A stretch of DNA of 64,000 nt. Source: JAMQPK01 sp035937795. Its GTDB lineage: Bacteria > Acidobacteriota > Vicinamibacteria > Vicinamibacterales > JAMQPK01. The DNA lies in the NCBI GenBank assembly GCA_035937795.1, contig DASZHO010000069.1:12793-76792 (forward strand), given 5' to 3'. The position numbers and the translations under genes are program-made. Shown piece by piece: positions 35,901 through 43,843 of this stretch (positions are counted from its first letter, which is position 1; the number at the start of each line of letters is the position of its first letter). Under the pieces are notes generated by a model. The model searched no databases. It worked only from the letters and a program-made list of their open reading frames with translations, and was not told the origin of the DNA.

Positions 35901-36432
35901 GTCGCAGGGTTTGGCCAAGGTCTTCCTTCCGGCCATGAAGCGATTCCACCGGAATCGCCGGACGCGTCTCAACCCGCAGCAGAATCGATCCGCCCTCGCC
36001 TGTTCCCAGCGCCTGCGCCAGCCCCTCGCTGAGCAGCGCTTCGGCCGTTTCCGGCGGCGACATTGCCTGACGCCCGTGAAATCGCCAGAACCGGTCGTCG
36101 ACGCCATAGATCTGTACGCCGGAGGCGCGTCGCCCGGTGATCTGATCGCTGACGAATCCGTCCAGCACGATGAGCGGACAAGCCGCGTCGAACGAATCGC
36201 TGAACGCGCGATGCGCCTTGAGTTCATCGGCAAGCCTTTCCCTGAAAAACCCAGTAGAAAAGACCACGTCGTCGGTTCGGCCCAGCCTCTGCAGGACGAG
36301 GTCGCGAAGACTTGCCCGGACCGACTCGCCGACCACCAGCGCCCCAGCCAGCACCGTTACAGCGATAGCCACTCCCGCGATCACCGCGAGATTGGTGCGC
36401 CAGTAATAGAAGAGACTCCGCTTGATCAGCAT
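32998..36432 (-). CDS. ABC transporter permease, FtsX/MacB type with two FtsX domains
   Basis: An 1144-residue inner-membrane protein. The first helix is in the first 35 residues (LAVIAGVAIAVTVLAGALVV). A large periplasmic domain (about 40-520) is followed by three helices of the first FtsX domain (about 535-665), a further helical block (about 700-790), a second periplasmic domain (about 800-1010) and a final FtsX domain (about 1020-1140). The architecture fits the DevC/LolC/MacB superfamily, which transfers mechanical force to periplasmic partners and does not form a central channel. It overlaps the ATPase gene by 7 nt, so the two proteins are co-translated. No membrane fusion protein or TolC is nearby. 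Confidence 0.87.
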   Translation of the reverse strand: MLIKRSLFYYWRTNLAVIAGVAIAVTVLAGALVVGESVRASLRDLVLQRLGRTDDVVFSTGFFRERLADELKAHRAFSDSFDAACPLIVLDGFVSDQITGRRASGVQIYGVDDRFWRFHGRQAMSPPETAEALLSEGLAQALGTGEGGSILLRVETRPAIPVESLHGRKEDLGQTLRLSVRKILPAIDLGEFSLRPQQGAVRAVFVPLGRLQSALERQGRVNTILISRRDGAENAQDASRQLVERLVRDTARLEDLGLTLRALTDHRSLSLESDSTAISDALATSARATAAEQGMAATAVLSYLANAIRLDDRRIPYSVVTALDLNAISVPESRIPKLADGIGRQAEAAESRPPIILNDWAARNLGARLGSTVSLDYYVWKEEGRLETRSAAFQVAGIVPIEGPAADRDLTPNYPGITNSDRLSDWDPPFPIDLSQVRPVDEEYWRQYRTTPKAFVPLETGQQLWKTRYGSLTSLRLRVEGDRGLEEGLASYGKALRLALDPLLMGFSVRAVRAEDLAASRGATDFGAYFTYFSTFLVLSALLLAALFFKLGVEQRLQEIGLLQAVGFDENRIRVQFFSEAMVLSVIGSVLGVAGALGYGALMMTGLRTWWIDAVGTRALTLHVTPLSLILGAMACQLAALACLWWTLRSLRALSARELLVGAGLLSALKPRAAAVPSAPSARGSPSSIVAGGCAVVGLLLLAATSANLIDRVAGFFGAGALLLVASLFFVSSRLRQAKHSLVAGHGWWPVFELGLRNTICRPGRSLLCIALVASATFVIVAVEAFKRDDTQVSLDRRSGTGGYMLLAESLLPIVRDLDSRQGRDGLNLPTGAGGGLEGVTFSRFRLRPGDDTSCLNLYQPSNPRILAPTPDFVRQGRFSFQSSAAETAAEHANPWLLLNRQFSDGAIPVVADANSMTYVLHLQLGEDLVLAGAADRPLRLRLVGALADSIFQGELLMSEDNFVRLFPSQEGYRFLLIDVPADRMRAVSDLLDTRLADFGIDVSPTRERLAAFHRVEYTYLSTFQTLGGLGVLLGTFGLGAVLLRNVLERRRELAVLRVVGYEPLHLCAMVVAETLLLLVAGLAIGTLSALLAVAPVFLQRGGRLPVESLSLLLTSVLAAGLLASLAATAAALRSPTLPALRVE

Positions 36433-37097
36433 GAAACTTTCAGGAGCGCACGATCGGTCAGCTCGAAACGCTGCGGAAGTTTTCCCGCCAGCTCGACGCT
36501 ATGCGTCACGACGACGAGAATGGTCCGCTGCTGATGATGAAGCGCCAGGAGCAGCGATGCCACGACTTCCGCCGAGGCACGATCGAGGTTGCCGGTTGGC
36601 TCATCGCACAGCAGCAACCGCGGCCCGCGGATCAGCGCTCTCGCCAGCGCCACCCGTTGTTTTTCTCCGCCCGACAACTCTGCCGGACGATGATCGGCGC
36701 GCGAGGTCAGGCCGACTTTATTGATGAGATCTCGGGCACGCGGCACCTGGTCGGGCTCGCGCCGACCGACGAGCGTCGGGATGAGCACATTTTCCAGAAC
36801 CGTGCATTGCGGCAGCAGGCAGTGATCCTGGAAAACGAACCCAATCTCGGTGTTTCGGAACTTTGCCAGTTCTCGGGGCGGCAACGCGAAGGGATTTTTG
36901 CCGTTCAGGGTCACCACGCCAGAGCTTGGAGGCTCGAGTCCTCCGAGAACATAGAGGAGCGTGCTCTTCCCGCTCCCCGACGGTCCCATGATGGCCGCGG
37001 CCTCACCCGCCGCGAGCGACAGAGAAATGCCCGACAGTACCGACAGCAGTCCCTGCGGCGTCGGATAATCCTTTGTCAAACCCTCGACCTTCAGCAC
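36426..37097 (-). CDS. ABC transporter ATP-binding protein, LolD/MacB type
   Basis: A 223-residue ATPase from a GTG start. Walker A GPSGSGKST (about 39-47), Q-loop FVFQDHCLLP, signature LSGGEKQR, and Walker B LLLCDEPTGNLD, then VTHSVEL with the switch His. The short size and sequence fit the MacB/LolD/FtsE branch that pairs with FtsX-type permeases. It is the first gene of the minus-strand run and faces the propeller gene at 37192 across a 94-nt divergent region. It powers the permease encoded by the next gene; the substrate (a lipoprotein, peptide or metabolite) is not known. Confidence 0.92.
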   Translation of the reverse strand: MLKVEGLTKDYPTPQGLLSVLSGISLSLAAGEAAAIMGPSGSGKSTLLYVLGGLEPPSSGVVTLNGKNPFALPPRELAKFRNTEIGFVFQDHCLLPQCTVLENVLIPTLVGRREPDQVPRARDLINKVGLTSRADHRPAELSGGEKQRVALARALIRGPRLLLCDEPTGNLDRASAEVVASLLLALHHQQRTILVVVTHSVELAGKLPQRFELTDRALLKVSC

Positions 37098-37114
37098 CTG
37101 GATAGCATAACGGC

Positions 37115-37145
37115 TTGACGGCTCAGGAGTGGGCTGTGCAAGAAT
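37115..37145 (+). promoter_or_regulatory. Possible promoter for the 37192 propeller gene
   Basis: TTGACG at 37115-37120 is a good -35 element. AAGAAT at 37140-37145 is a weak -10 at a long 19-nt spacing. It lies in the divergent gap between the ABC ATPase gene and the propeller gene. Tentative only. Confidence 0.25.
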
Positions 37146-37191
37146 GAACCAGCACTTTTCCCTTCATCTAAACACGGTCTGGAAGGTCTCC

Positions 37192-39462
37192 ATGACTCCC
37201 ACGTTTCCAAGACGATTGGGCAGGCTGCTGGCGCTTCTGCTGCTGGCCGCCTCGAGCGGAACCTACGGTCTCCGCGCCGCGCAGAACACGCCGGCCCAAC
37301 CACCGGCGCCGCGTCGTGTCGCGCTCGGTGATTGGCCGGAAGCGAGAGGCCCCGGCCGGGATGGGATATCGCTCGAAACCGGCCTTCCCGAAAAGTGGGC
37401 GCTCAACGGCGAGAACTTCCTATGGCGTGCGCCGTACGGCGGCCGTTCCGCGCCCATCGTCATGGGAGATCGGGTGTATGTGCAGAATCCGTCGGGCCGC
37501 GGGGCCGCGCTCCAGGAGCGCGTCATGGCGCTCGATGCCGCAACCGGGAAGGTCATCTGGGAATACAAGTTCAACGTTTTTCAGAGCGACGTGCCTCCGC
37601 ACCGGGTGGGATGGCCGTCGCCGGCTGCCGATCCCGAAACCGGAAACGTGTATGCGTTGAACGTCGGGGCCAATCTCGTTGCGCTGAACCGTGACGGCAA
37701 GCTGCTGTGGGAGCGTTCGATCGGTGAGGAGTTTGCCGCGTTCACCACACACGGCGGCCGAACGATGTCGCCCATCATCGATGGCGGGTTGGTCATTGTC
37801 AGCGCCGCCGTCTCGAATTGGGGAACGCAGGCAAATCGCTCGCATCGCTTCATCGCGCTCGACAAACGCACGGGCGACATCGTCTATGTCGCCAATCCGG
37901 GTACTCGTCCCTACGACACGGCGTACGCCTTGCCGCTCATCGCGACGATCAACGGCATGCGCCTGCTGATCTGCGGACTCGGCGACGGCGGGTTTCACGC
38001 CATCAAACCTCAGACAGGTGAAAGGGTCTGGAGTTTCGTCGCGTCAAAGCGAGCGATCAACACCGGCGTGGTGGTCAAGGGCAATTCCGTCATCGTCTCG
38101 CACGGCGACGAGAACATGGACACCAACGAGCTGGGAATGCTCGCGGCGATTGACGGATCACAGACAGGCGACATCAAGACGACAAAGTGGGCGGTAAAGG
38201 GCACCGAGTTTCCGTTCTCGTCGCCGCTCATCGACGGCAACCGTATCTATCAGCTTGACGGCGGAGCGAACCTGAGGGCGTATGACGTCGACACGGGTCG
38301 TCTTCTGTGGGAGCAGCCACTGGGCAAGAGCCAGAAGGCCCCGCCCGTGCTGGCGGATGGAAAGATTTACGTTGGAACCGACCAGGGGCAGTTTTTCATC
38401 GTTCGACCACAAGCCGATCGAGCGGTTGTGCTGAGCCAGGTGCAATTGCCGGTGAGCACCAACAGCGTGGAGCAGGAAGAGGGCACGCCGGAGCCGATTC
38501 TGGGAGGCGCGGCCATTTCGCGCGGCCGAATTTTCTTCGCGTCGAGCGATGCGATCTATGCGTTCGGGCCGAAGCAGGCAAAGCCGCTGACCGGGTGGGC
38601 CGTGGATGAGCCTGCGGACAAGAGCGACGGTGCGCCGACCTACGTGCAGGTCGCTCCGACGGAGCTCGTGCTCAAGCCAGGGCAAGTCGTCCAGCTCCAT
38701 GCCAGGCTCTTCGACGGCAAGGGACGATTCCTGCGCGAAGAGAAAGCCGCCTGGTCCCTCGATGGACTCAAAGGCTCTGTCGTCGATGGAGCGTTTACCG
38801 CAGCCAGCGATCCCATGGAGTCCGCCGGCCTCATCAAGGCGACCGTCGGTGGGTTGACCGGCGACGCCAGAGCTCGAATCGTACGGCCGCTGCCGTGGAA
38901 CGAAACGTTCGATGCGTACGCCGACGGGGCAGTACCGCCGGGGTGGGTCAACGCCGTCAACGCAAAGTTATCGGTGGCGACACTCGACGGCCAGAAAGTT
39001 CTGGCGAAGGCGCCGGATAGCTCGATTTTGAAACGGCTCCGCGTGTTTATCGGGCCGGTGGATTGGTCGAACTACACGTTCGAGGCCGACGTACGGTCCA
39101 ACACACGTCGGCGGCAGATGTCCGACCTCGGGATTACCGCACAGCGCTATACGCTGGTGTTGTACGGTACCTCGCAGCAGTTGAAGTTGGAATCATGGGA
39201 GCCGGAGACTCAGCGCACGGTCACCAAGCCGTTTGAGTGGAAACCCGACGCCTGGTACCACCTGAAACTGCGCGTTGAAAACACGCCCGATGGCAAGGTG
39301 CGCGCTCGCGGCAAAGCGTGGCCGACGGGGCAGGCAGAACCCGCCGAATGGGCGATCGATAAGATTGACCCCATCGGAAACCGGCGCGGCGCACCCGGGT
39401 TCTTCATCGACTCGGAGTTCGGCGCGTATCTTGACAATCTGAAAATCGAGGCAAACCGTTAG
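37192..39462 (+). CDS. Secreted PQQ-like propeller protein 6 with C-terminal jelly-roll domain
   Basis: A 756-residue protein from the ATG at 37192 (GGAAGG upstream), with a signal peptide (LLALLLLAASSGTYGLRAAQ). The PQQ-like propeller spans about 50-485: WPEARGPGRDGISLE, then LDAATGKVIWEY, LDKRTGDIVYVA and YDVDTGRLLWEQ. An Ig-like beta domain (about 500-590; LVLKPGQVVQLHARLFDGKG) and a concanavalin/LamG-like jelly roll (about 595-756; NETFDAYADGAVPPGWVNAV) follow. The jelly roll resembles domains that bind glycans. This is the largest propeller here and the only one with extra domains. It is followed 12 nt later by another propeller gene, so they form an operon. Confidence 0.85.
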   Translation: MTPTFPRRLGRLLALLLLAASSGTYGLRAAQNTPAQPPAPRRVALGDWPEARGPGRDGISLETGLPEKWALNGENFLWRAPYGGRSAPIVMGDRVYVQNPSGRGAALQERVMALDAATGKVIWEYKFNVFQSDVPPHRVGWPSPAADPETGNVYALNVGANLVALNRDGKLLWERSIGEEFAAFTTHGGRTMSPIIDGGLVIVSAAVSNWGTQANRSHRFIALDKRTGDIVYVANPGTRPYDTAYALPLIATINGMRLLICGLGDGGFHAIKPQTGERVWSFVASKRAINTGVVVKGNSVIVSHGDENMDTNELGMLAAIDGSQTGDIKTTKWAVKGTEFPFSSPLIDGNRIYQLDGGANLRAYDVDTGRLLWEQPLGKSQKAPPVLADGKIYVGTDQGQFFIVRPQADRAVVLSQVQLPVSTNSVEQEEGTPEPILGGAAISRGRIFFASSDAIYAFGPKQAKPLTGWAVDEPADKSDGAPTYVQVAPTELVLKPGQVVQLHARLFDGKGRFLREEKAAWSLDGLKGSVVDGAFTAASDPMESAGLIKATVGGLTGDARARIVRPLPWNETFDAYADGAVPPGWVNAVNAKLSVATLDGQKVLAKAPDSSILKRLRVFIGPVDWSNYTFEADVRSNTRRRQMSDLGITAQRYTLVLYGTSQQLKLESWEPETQRTVTKPFEWKPDAWYHLKLRVENTPDGKVRARGKAWPTGQAEPAEWAIDKIDPIGNRRGAPGFFIDSEFGAYLDNLKIEANR

Positions 39463-39474
39463 GCACCTGACATC

Positions 39475-40959
39475 ATGAATATCTGCATTCGCGCTTCAAG
39501 ACTCAGCGGGCCCCGCGTTCTGTTGATTCTCCTTGCCATGGTCCTGGCCGTCGCGGCCTTCGCGTGGCCGGTGCGGCTCGCTGCGTCCGACCCCGGCACT
39601 GGGGAGTGGCCCATGTGGGGCGGCGCGCCGGATCGCAACATGGTGTCCAACATGAAGGGCCTGCCGCTGCAGTGGGACGTCAAGACAAAGAAGAATGTCA
39701 AATGGATGGCCAAGCTTGGCTCACAAAGCTACGGTAATCCCGTTGTTGGCGGCGGAATGGTCTTCGTGGGTACCAACAACGAGCTCGCGCGGGATCCGAA
39801 GCAGCCAGGGGATCGCGGCGTGTTGATGGCGTTCCGCGAATCCGACGGCGAGTTCATGTGGCAGCAGACCCACGAAAAACTCGCCTCGGGCCGCGCGAAC
39901 GACTGGCCGTATCAGGGCGTGGCCTCGTCGCCGATCGTCGAAGGCGGTCATGTGTATTACGTCAGCAATCGCGGCGTCGTGTGGTGTCTCGACGTGAACG
40001 GCTTCCGCGACGGCAAGAACGACGGTCCCGTCACCGACGAGAAACTGACCGGCCCCTTCGATGCCGACGTGATCTGGTCGTTCGACATGATGGAAGAAGT
40101 CGGGTCCTACCCGCACAACATGTCGAACTCGTCACCAGTCATCTGGGGCGATCTGATCTTCCTCAGCACGTCGAACGGACAGGACGAGAGCCACGTGCAC
40201 ATTCCGTCGCCGCGCGCTCCCGCGATCATCGCGCTCAACAAGAACAGCGGCAAGCTCGTCTGGGAGGACAACTCGGTCGACGATCGCATCCTGCACGGGC
40301 AGTGGTCCACGCCTTCGGTGGGCACGATCGGCGGTGTGCTGCAAGTGGTCTCGGCGCAGGGCGATGGCTGGGTCCGTGGCTACGAAGCCTTGACCGGCAA
40401 GAAACTGTGGGAGTTCGATTCCAACCCGAAAGACGCCGTCTGGCCCAGAACCCGCAACGAGCTGATCTCGACGCCGGTCATCTACGAAGATCGCGTCTAC
40501 ATCGGCAACGGCCAGGATCCCGAACACGGCGAAGGCGTCGGTCACTTTTACGCCATCGATGCGACCAAGCGCGGCAACATCACCGAAACCGGACGGGTTT
40601 GGCACTTCGACAAGATCCGTCGCTCCATTTCCACTGCGGCGATACACGACGGCCTGGTCTACATCCCCGATTTCAGCGGCTACTTCCACTGCCTCGATGC
40701 GAAGACCGGTCAGGAGTACTGGGTGCACGACCTCCTGTCATCGGTGTGGGGTTCTGCGCTGGTCGTGGATGGCAAGGTCTACGTTGGCGACGAAGACGGC
40801 GACGTCACCGTTTTCGCAGAGGGGAAAGAGAAGAAGATCCTCGCCAAGATGAACATGGGCAGCTCGGTCTACGCGACTCCGGTACCGGCCCATGGAACGC
40901 TCTTCCTGAACAATCGCAACGAGCTCTACGCGCTGGCCGAAGCCGTCCCGGCGCGCTAG
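39475..40959 (+). CDS. Secreted PQQ-like (BamB-type) beta-propeller protein 7
   Basis: A 494-residue protein with a long signal anchor (LLILLAMVLAVAAFAWPVRL). The mature start WPMWGGAPDRNMVSNM diverges from the W-R-G-P block of the others. Blade signatures include LNKNSGKLVWEDN, YEALTGKKLWEFD and LDAKTGQEYWV. Two long insertions carry the usual PQQ-like folds. It ends 46 nt before a small membrane protein and lies 12 nt after the propeller at 37192, so three plus-strand genes form a short operon. The substrate or partner is unknown. Confidence 0.85.
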   Translation: MNICIRASRLSGPRVLLILLAMVLAVAAFAWPVRLAASDPGTGEWPMWGGAPDRNMVSNMKGLPLQWDVKTKKNVKWMAKLGSQSYGNPVVGGGMVFVGTNNELARDPKQPGDRGVLMAFRESDGEFMWQQTHEKLASGRANDWPYQGVASSPIVEGGHVYYVSNRGVVWCLDVNGFRDGKNDGPVTDEKLTGPFDADVIWSFDMMEEVGSYPHNMSNSSPVIWGDLIFLSTSNGQDESHVHIPSPRAPAIIALNKNSGKLVWEDNSVDDRILHGQWSTPSVGTIGGVLQVVSAQGDGWVRGYEALTGKKLWEFDSNPKDAVWPRTRNELISTPVIYEDRVYIGNGQDPEHGEGVGHFYAIDATKRGNITETGRVWHFDKIRRSISTAAIHDGLVYIPDFSGYFHCLDAKTGQEYWVHDLLSSVWGSALVVDGKVYVGDEDGDVTVFAEGKEKKILAKMNMGSSVYATPVPAHGTLFLNNRNELYALAEAVPAR

Positions 40960-41005
40960 CGATCACACATTGACGACACAGACCGGAAAAAATCAGAGGC
41001 GACGT

Positions 41006-41455
41006 ATGACATGGGCGATCTTTGTGGCAGGCGCCGTGCTGGCGTGGGGCGCGTACGGCGCGCTGCTGTTCGAAGGGCAGATGCAATTGGGCAATCCGCT
41101 GAAGGCGCTGCTGTGCGTAGGGGTCGCGTACTTCCTGATCGGCGTCGTCGTGCCGGTTGCCGGCTTGTCGTCTCAGGGCGCGATGTCGGGCTTCAACACC
41201 GGCGGACTGATCACCGCGACGATTGCCGGCGCGCTGGGCGCCGCCGGCGCCGCGTGCATCATCTGGGCGTTCAGGTCCGGTGGCCTGCCCCTGTACGTCA
41301 TGCCGCTGGTCTTCGGCGGCGCACCGATCGTCAACGTGCTGCTCGCCATGGTCATGCATCCGCCGAAAACCGCGCCGAGCCCGATGCTGTACGTCGGTTT
41401 TCTGCTGGCGTCCCTTGGCGCGTCGATGGTGCTGTATTTCAGACCGCACGCATAG
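41006..41455 (+). CDS. Small polytopic membrane protein, EamA/DMT-like look
   Basis: A 149-residue protein with four to five helices. The ATG at 41006 with AGAGGC upstream is preferred over a TTG at 40970 that would add the segment MTTQTGKNQRRR. The region GALGAAGAACIIWAF looks like part of a DMT-type transporter fold, but the protein is too short for a full 10-helix transporter and could work as a dimer. It is the third gene of the plus-strand run with two propellers. No confident family name is possible. Confidence 0.65.
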   Translation: MTWAIFVAGAVLAWGAYGALLFEGQMQLGNPLKALLCVGVAYFLIGVVVPVAGLSSQGAMSGFNTGGLITATIAGALGAAGAACIIWAFRSGGLPLYVMPLVFGGAPIVNVLLAMVMHPPKTAPSPMLYVGFLLASLGASMVLYFRPHA

Positions 41456-41466
41456 ATATCCTCTCA

Positions 41467-42822
41467 TCACCGACCCGATGGCTTGGTCGCCATGGGCTGG
41501 CCGATGGCGAAGAGATCCTTCAGGCCACGAATGATGATGGTGCCACTCGAGATCGCAGGCGTTGCCATGACAACCTCGCCGATGGAGTTGGTCGCCAATA
41601 GCTCGTAGCTCGGTCCCGCCTTGACGACGAAGATGTCGCCATCCTCGCTCGCGAAGTAGATCTTGCCGTCTCCGGCCACCGGCGACGCGCTGAACGAACC
41701 TCCCGATCCGATGCGCTCCTGGTAGAGACGCTGTCCGGTGCGGACGTCGTACGCCGCCAGCACACCGTTAGTCTGGACGACATAGAGCTGATCGCGGTAG
41801 ATCAGCGGAGTGGGGATGTACGGACCGCCGCGGTTCGTACTCCAGGCGATGAAGTCACTCTTGGTCTGATCGCTCTTGAGCGTAATGTCGCCGGTCGCGC
41901 CCGGTTTGATGGCGTAGATCGGCTGTACGACGCGGTATCCGTTGGTGACGACCACGAAGCCGGGGCCGACGATCGGAGTGGGAATCGTGATTTCGGAGTT
42001 GCCCGAGAGCCGCCACAGCTCCTTGCCGTTGGTCGGATCGTATCCGCGCGTAAAACCGGTCGCTTGTGTCACGAGCTCCGCGTGTCCGTTGCTTTCATAG
42101 ATGGTGGGCGTTGACCAGGAAGGAATCTCCTCGCGCGCCGTACGCCAGACAGGTTCGCCCGTCGCGACGTTGAACGCGGCGATGAAGGAGTTTTTCTGGA
42201 TATCACACTGGACGATCACGAGGTTCTTCCAGATGATTGGCGAGCTGCCGATGCCCCATTCGTAGTCGGGATCGTAGAACCAGCCGGCATTCAGCGCGCC
42301 CAGGTCCCGCTTCCAGATCAGCTTGCCGTCGACGTCGTACGCATAGAGACCCTGCGGGCCGAACGACACGATCACGTGGAGTCCGTCGGTGACCGGCGTC
42401 GGCGAGGCCTGGCTCGACTTCGGGTGACGCTTGGTCTTTGGAATGCCCTCGTAGGCGACGCGGTCCCACAGCACTTTGCCCGTGCGTTTGTCGATCGCGA
42501 GGAGCCGCCACGAGTGCTTCGAGAGATCGTTCACCGGCTCGACATCGCCGTACAGACCAGTGCGGATGCCCACGTTGGGATCGCTGCTCACCGCTGTCGA
42601 CACGAAGACGCGATCGCCCCACACGATCGGGCTCGACACGGCGAGGCCGGGAACGGGCGTTTTCCACAGCACGTCCTCCCCGGTCGATGTGTTCCACGTC
42701 ACGGGCATCGGCTGGCCGTCCGCGATGCCGGACGCGTTCGGCCCTCGAAATGCCGGCCACTGCTGGCCCGAGACCGATGCGCCGGCGATCACCCACACAA
42801 GGACCGAGATCACTCGCCGCAT
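41467..42822 (-). CDS. Secreted PQQ-like (BamB-type) beta-propeller protein 8
   Basis: A 451-residue protein with a short signal peptide (VISVLVWVIAGASVSG). The mature start is QQWPAFRGPNASGIADG. Blade signatures include IDKRTGKVLWDR, FNVATGEPVWRT and YDVRTGQRLYQE. The end IIIRGLKDLFAIG matches the second subfamily (17975, 23630, 24951). It starts 2 nt after the ankyrin gene ends, so the two are in one transcript. A periplasmic binding or assembly role is inferred. Confidence 0.86.
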   Translation of the reverse strand: MRRVISVLVWVIAGASVSGQQWPAFRGPNASGIADGQPMPVTWNTSTGEDVLWKTPVPGLAVSSPIVWGDRVFVSTAVSSDPNVGIRTGLYGDVEPVNDLSKHSWRLLAIDKRTGKVLWDRVAYEGIPKTKRHPKSSQASPTPVTDGLHVIVSFGPQGLYAYDVDGKLIWKRDLGALNAGWFYDPDYEWGIGSSPIIWKNLVIVQCDIQKNSFIAAFNVATGEPVWRTAREEIPSWSTPTIYESNGHAELVTQATGFTRGYDPTNGKELWRLSGNSEITIPTPIVGPGFVVVTNGYRVVQPIYAIKPGATGDITLKSDQTKSDFIAWSTNRGGPYIPTPLIYRDQLYVVQTNGVLAAYDVRTGQRLYQERIGSGGSFSASPVAGDGKIYFASEDGDIFVVKAGPSYELLATNSIGEVVMATPAISSGTIIIRGLKDLFAIGQPMATKPSGR

Positions 42823-42824
42823 GA

Positions 42825-43670
42825 CTATTTGTCCTCCACTCGCGTGTAGGTTGTGGCGTTGCTGCCCCGCAGCAACGTGAGCGCAACCGCGTTGCCCTGT
42901 TCGAGACGGAAGGTCATCGTGATGTCCGACGACCCGAGATTCACGAACGTCGTCTCGTCACGCGCGACCAGGGTGAGGCGCTGCCCCCCGGCGAGGTCCA
43001 GCGTCAGGCGCCCGCCTGCCACGGTCAGGAGGTAATCAGCGCCACCGGCATCGCGGTACCTCCCGGCGTAGCGCGCGAGCTGCGCCTCATCCATCTTGAA
43101 CTCGACGAACGGCTTCGCTCCGGCCTGCTCGAGCAGCGCGATAATGTTCTGGTGACCGTTTTTCTTTGCCGATTCGAGCGCGTCGGTGAGTGTCGCAGCC
43201 GAGAGGCCGCCATGGTCGAGGATGACCTTTGTCGTGGCCGCGTCAGGTTCGGCGACGGCCCCCATCAGCGCGCTCTCTTTGCCCTCCGCACCATGCTCCA
43301 GGAGTAGCTTCACGATTTCGGGGTGGTGCGGTGTGCGCGCCATCGCGGGACTTGCCGCCCAGGTGAGCGGCGTCGCGCCATAGAACGTATCCCTGACGTT
43401 GACGTCGGCCCCACGCTCGAGAAGAATTTTCACGACGTCGAGATTGCCGCGATCGCACGCATACGACAGCGCCGTTGCGCCATAACGGAACTTCGTGTCG
43501 ACATCGACGCCCTCGTCCAGGAGCTTCTTCACCGTGGGGACGTCGCCCTTACGGGCGGCTTCCCACAACGCATCGGCTTTATCGGACGGCCCGGACGACT
43601 GCCCCAGGGCGGCGGCGGCGCTCAGGACGAGGAGAATCGCGCTGAGGACGATTGGCTGCGCGCGCATCAT
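42825..43670 (-). CDS. Secreted ankyrin-repeat protein with C-terminal beta domain
   Basis: A 281-residue protein. The start is the ATG at 43670, which has GGGGGA upstream and opens directly into a signal peptide ending AAALGQ. Ankyrin repeats run about 30-175: DALWEAARKGDVPTVKKLL, then GATALSYACDRGNLDVVKIL, then TPLTWAAS. A C-terminal domain of about 85 residues (YAGRYRDAGGADYLLTV) resembles the small beta barrel seen after serine hydrolases and M1-like proteins (DUF3471-like). Exported ankyrin proteins often bind or protect enzymes. It is followed after 2 nt by a propeller gene. The 19 codons upstream of this start are open and read like another family's N-terminus. Confidence 0.8.
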   Translation of the reverse strand: MMRAQPIVLSAILLVLSAAAALGQSSGPSDKADALWEAARKGDVPTVKKLLDEGVDVDTKFRYGATALSYACDRGNLDVVKILLERGADVNVRDTFYGATPLTWAASPAMARTPHHPEIVKLLLEHGAEGKESALMGAVAEPDAATTKVILDHGGLSAATLTDALESAKKNGHQNIIALLEQAGAKPFVEFKMDEAQLARYAGRYRDAGGADYLLTVAGGRLTLDLAGGQRLTLVARDETTFVNLGSSDITMTFRLEQGNAVALTLLRGSNATTYTRVEDK

Positions 43671-43843
43671 CAGATTCCCCCACGGGTTCTGAAGAGAGCC
43701 AATGAGTTCGGACTTGGTCAGGACCATGGTTCGCTCCGTGAGGAAAAGTCGGGGGGCAGGATACCACGTGGCGATGACCGGCAGTGACCGCGACGCCGTC
43801 GCCCGACGGCTGCTTCAGCGCCAGCCGAAGATGAAGAGCGTCT

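Noticed and set aside
41006..41455. Calling it a complete EamA transporter
   Set aside because: Only four to five helices fit in 149 residues, while full members have ten; the resemblance is not specific enough.
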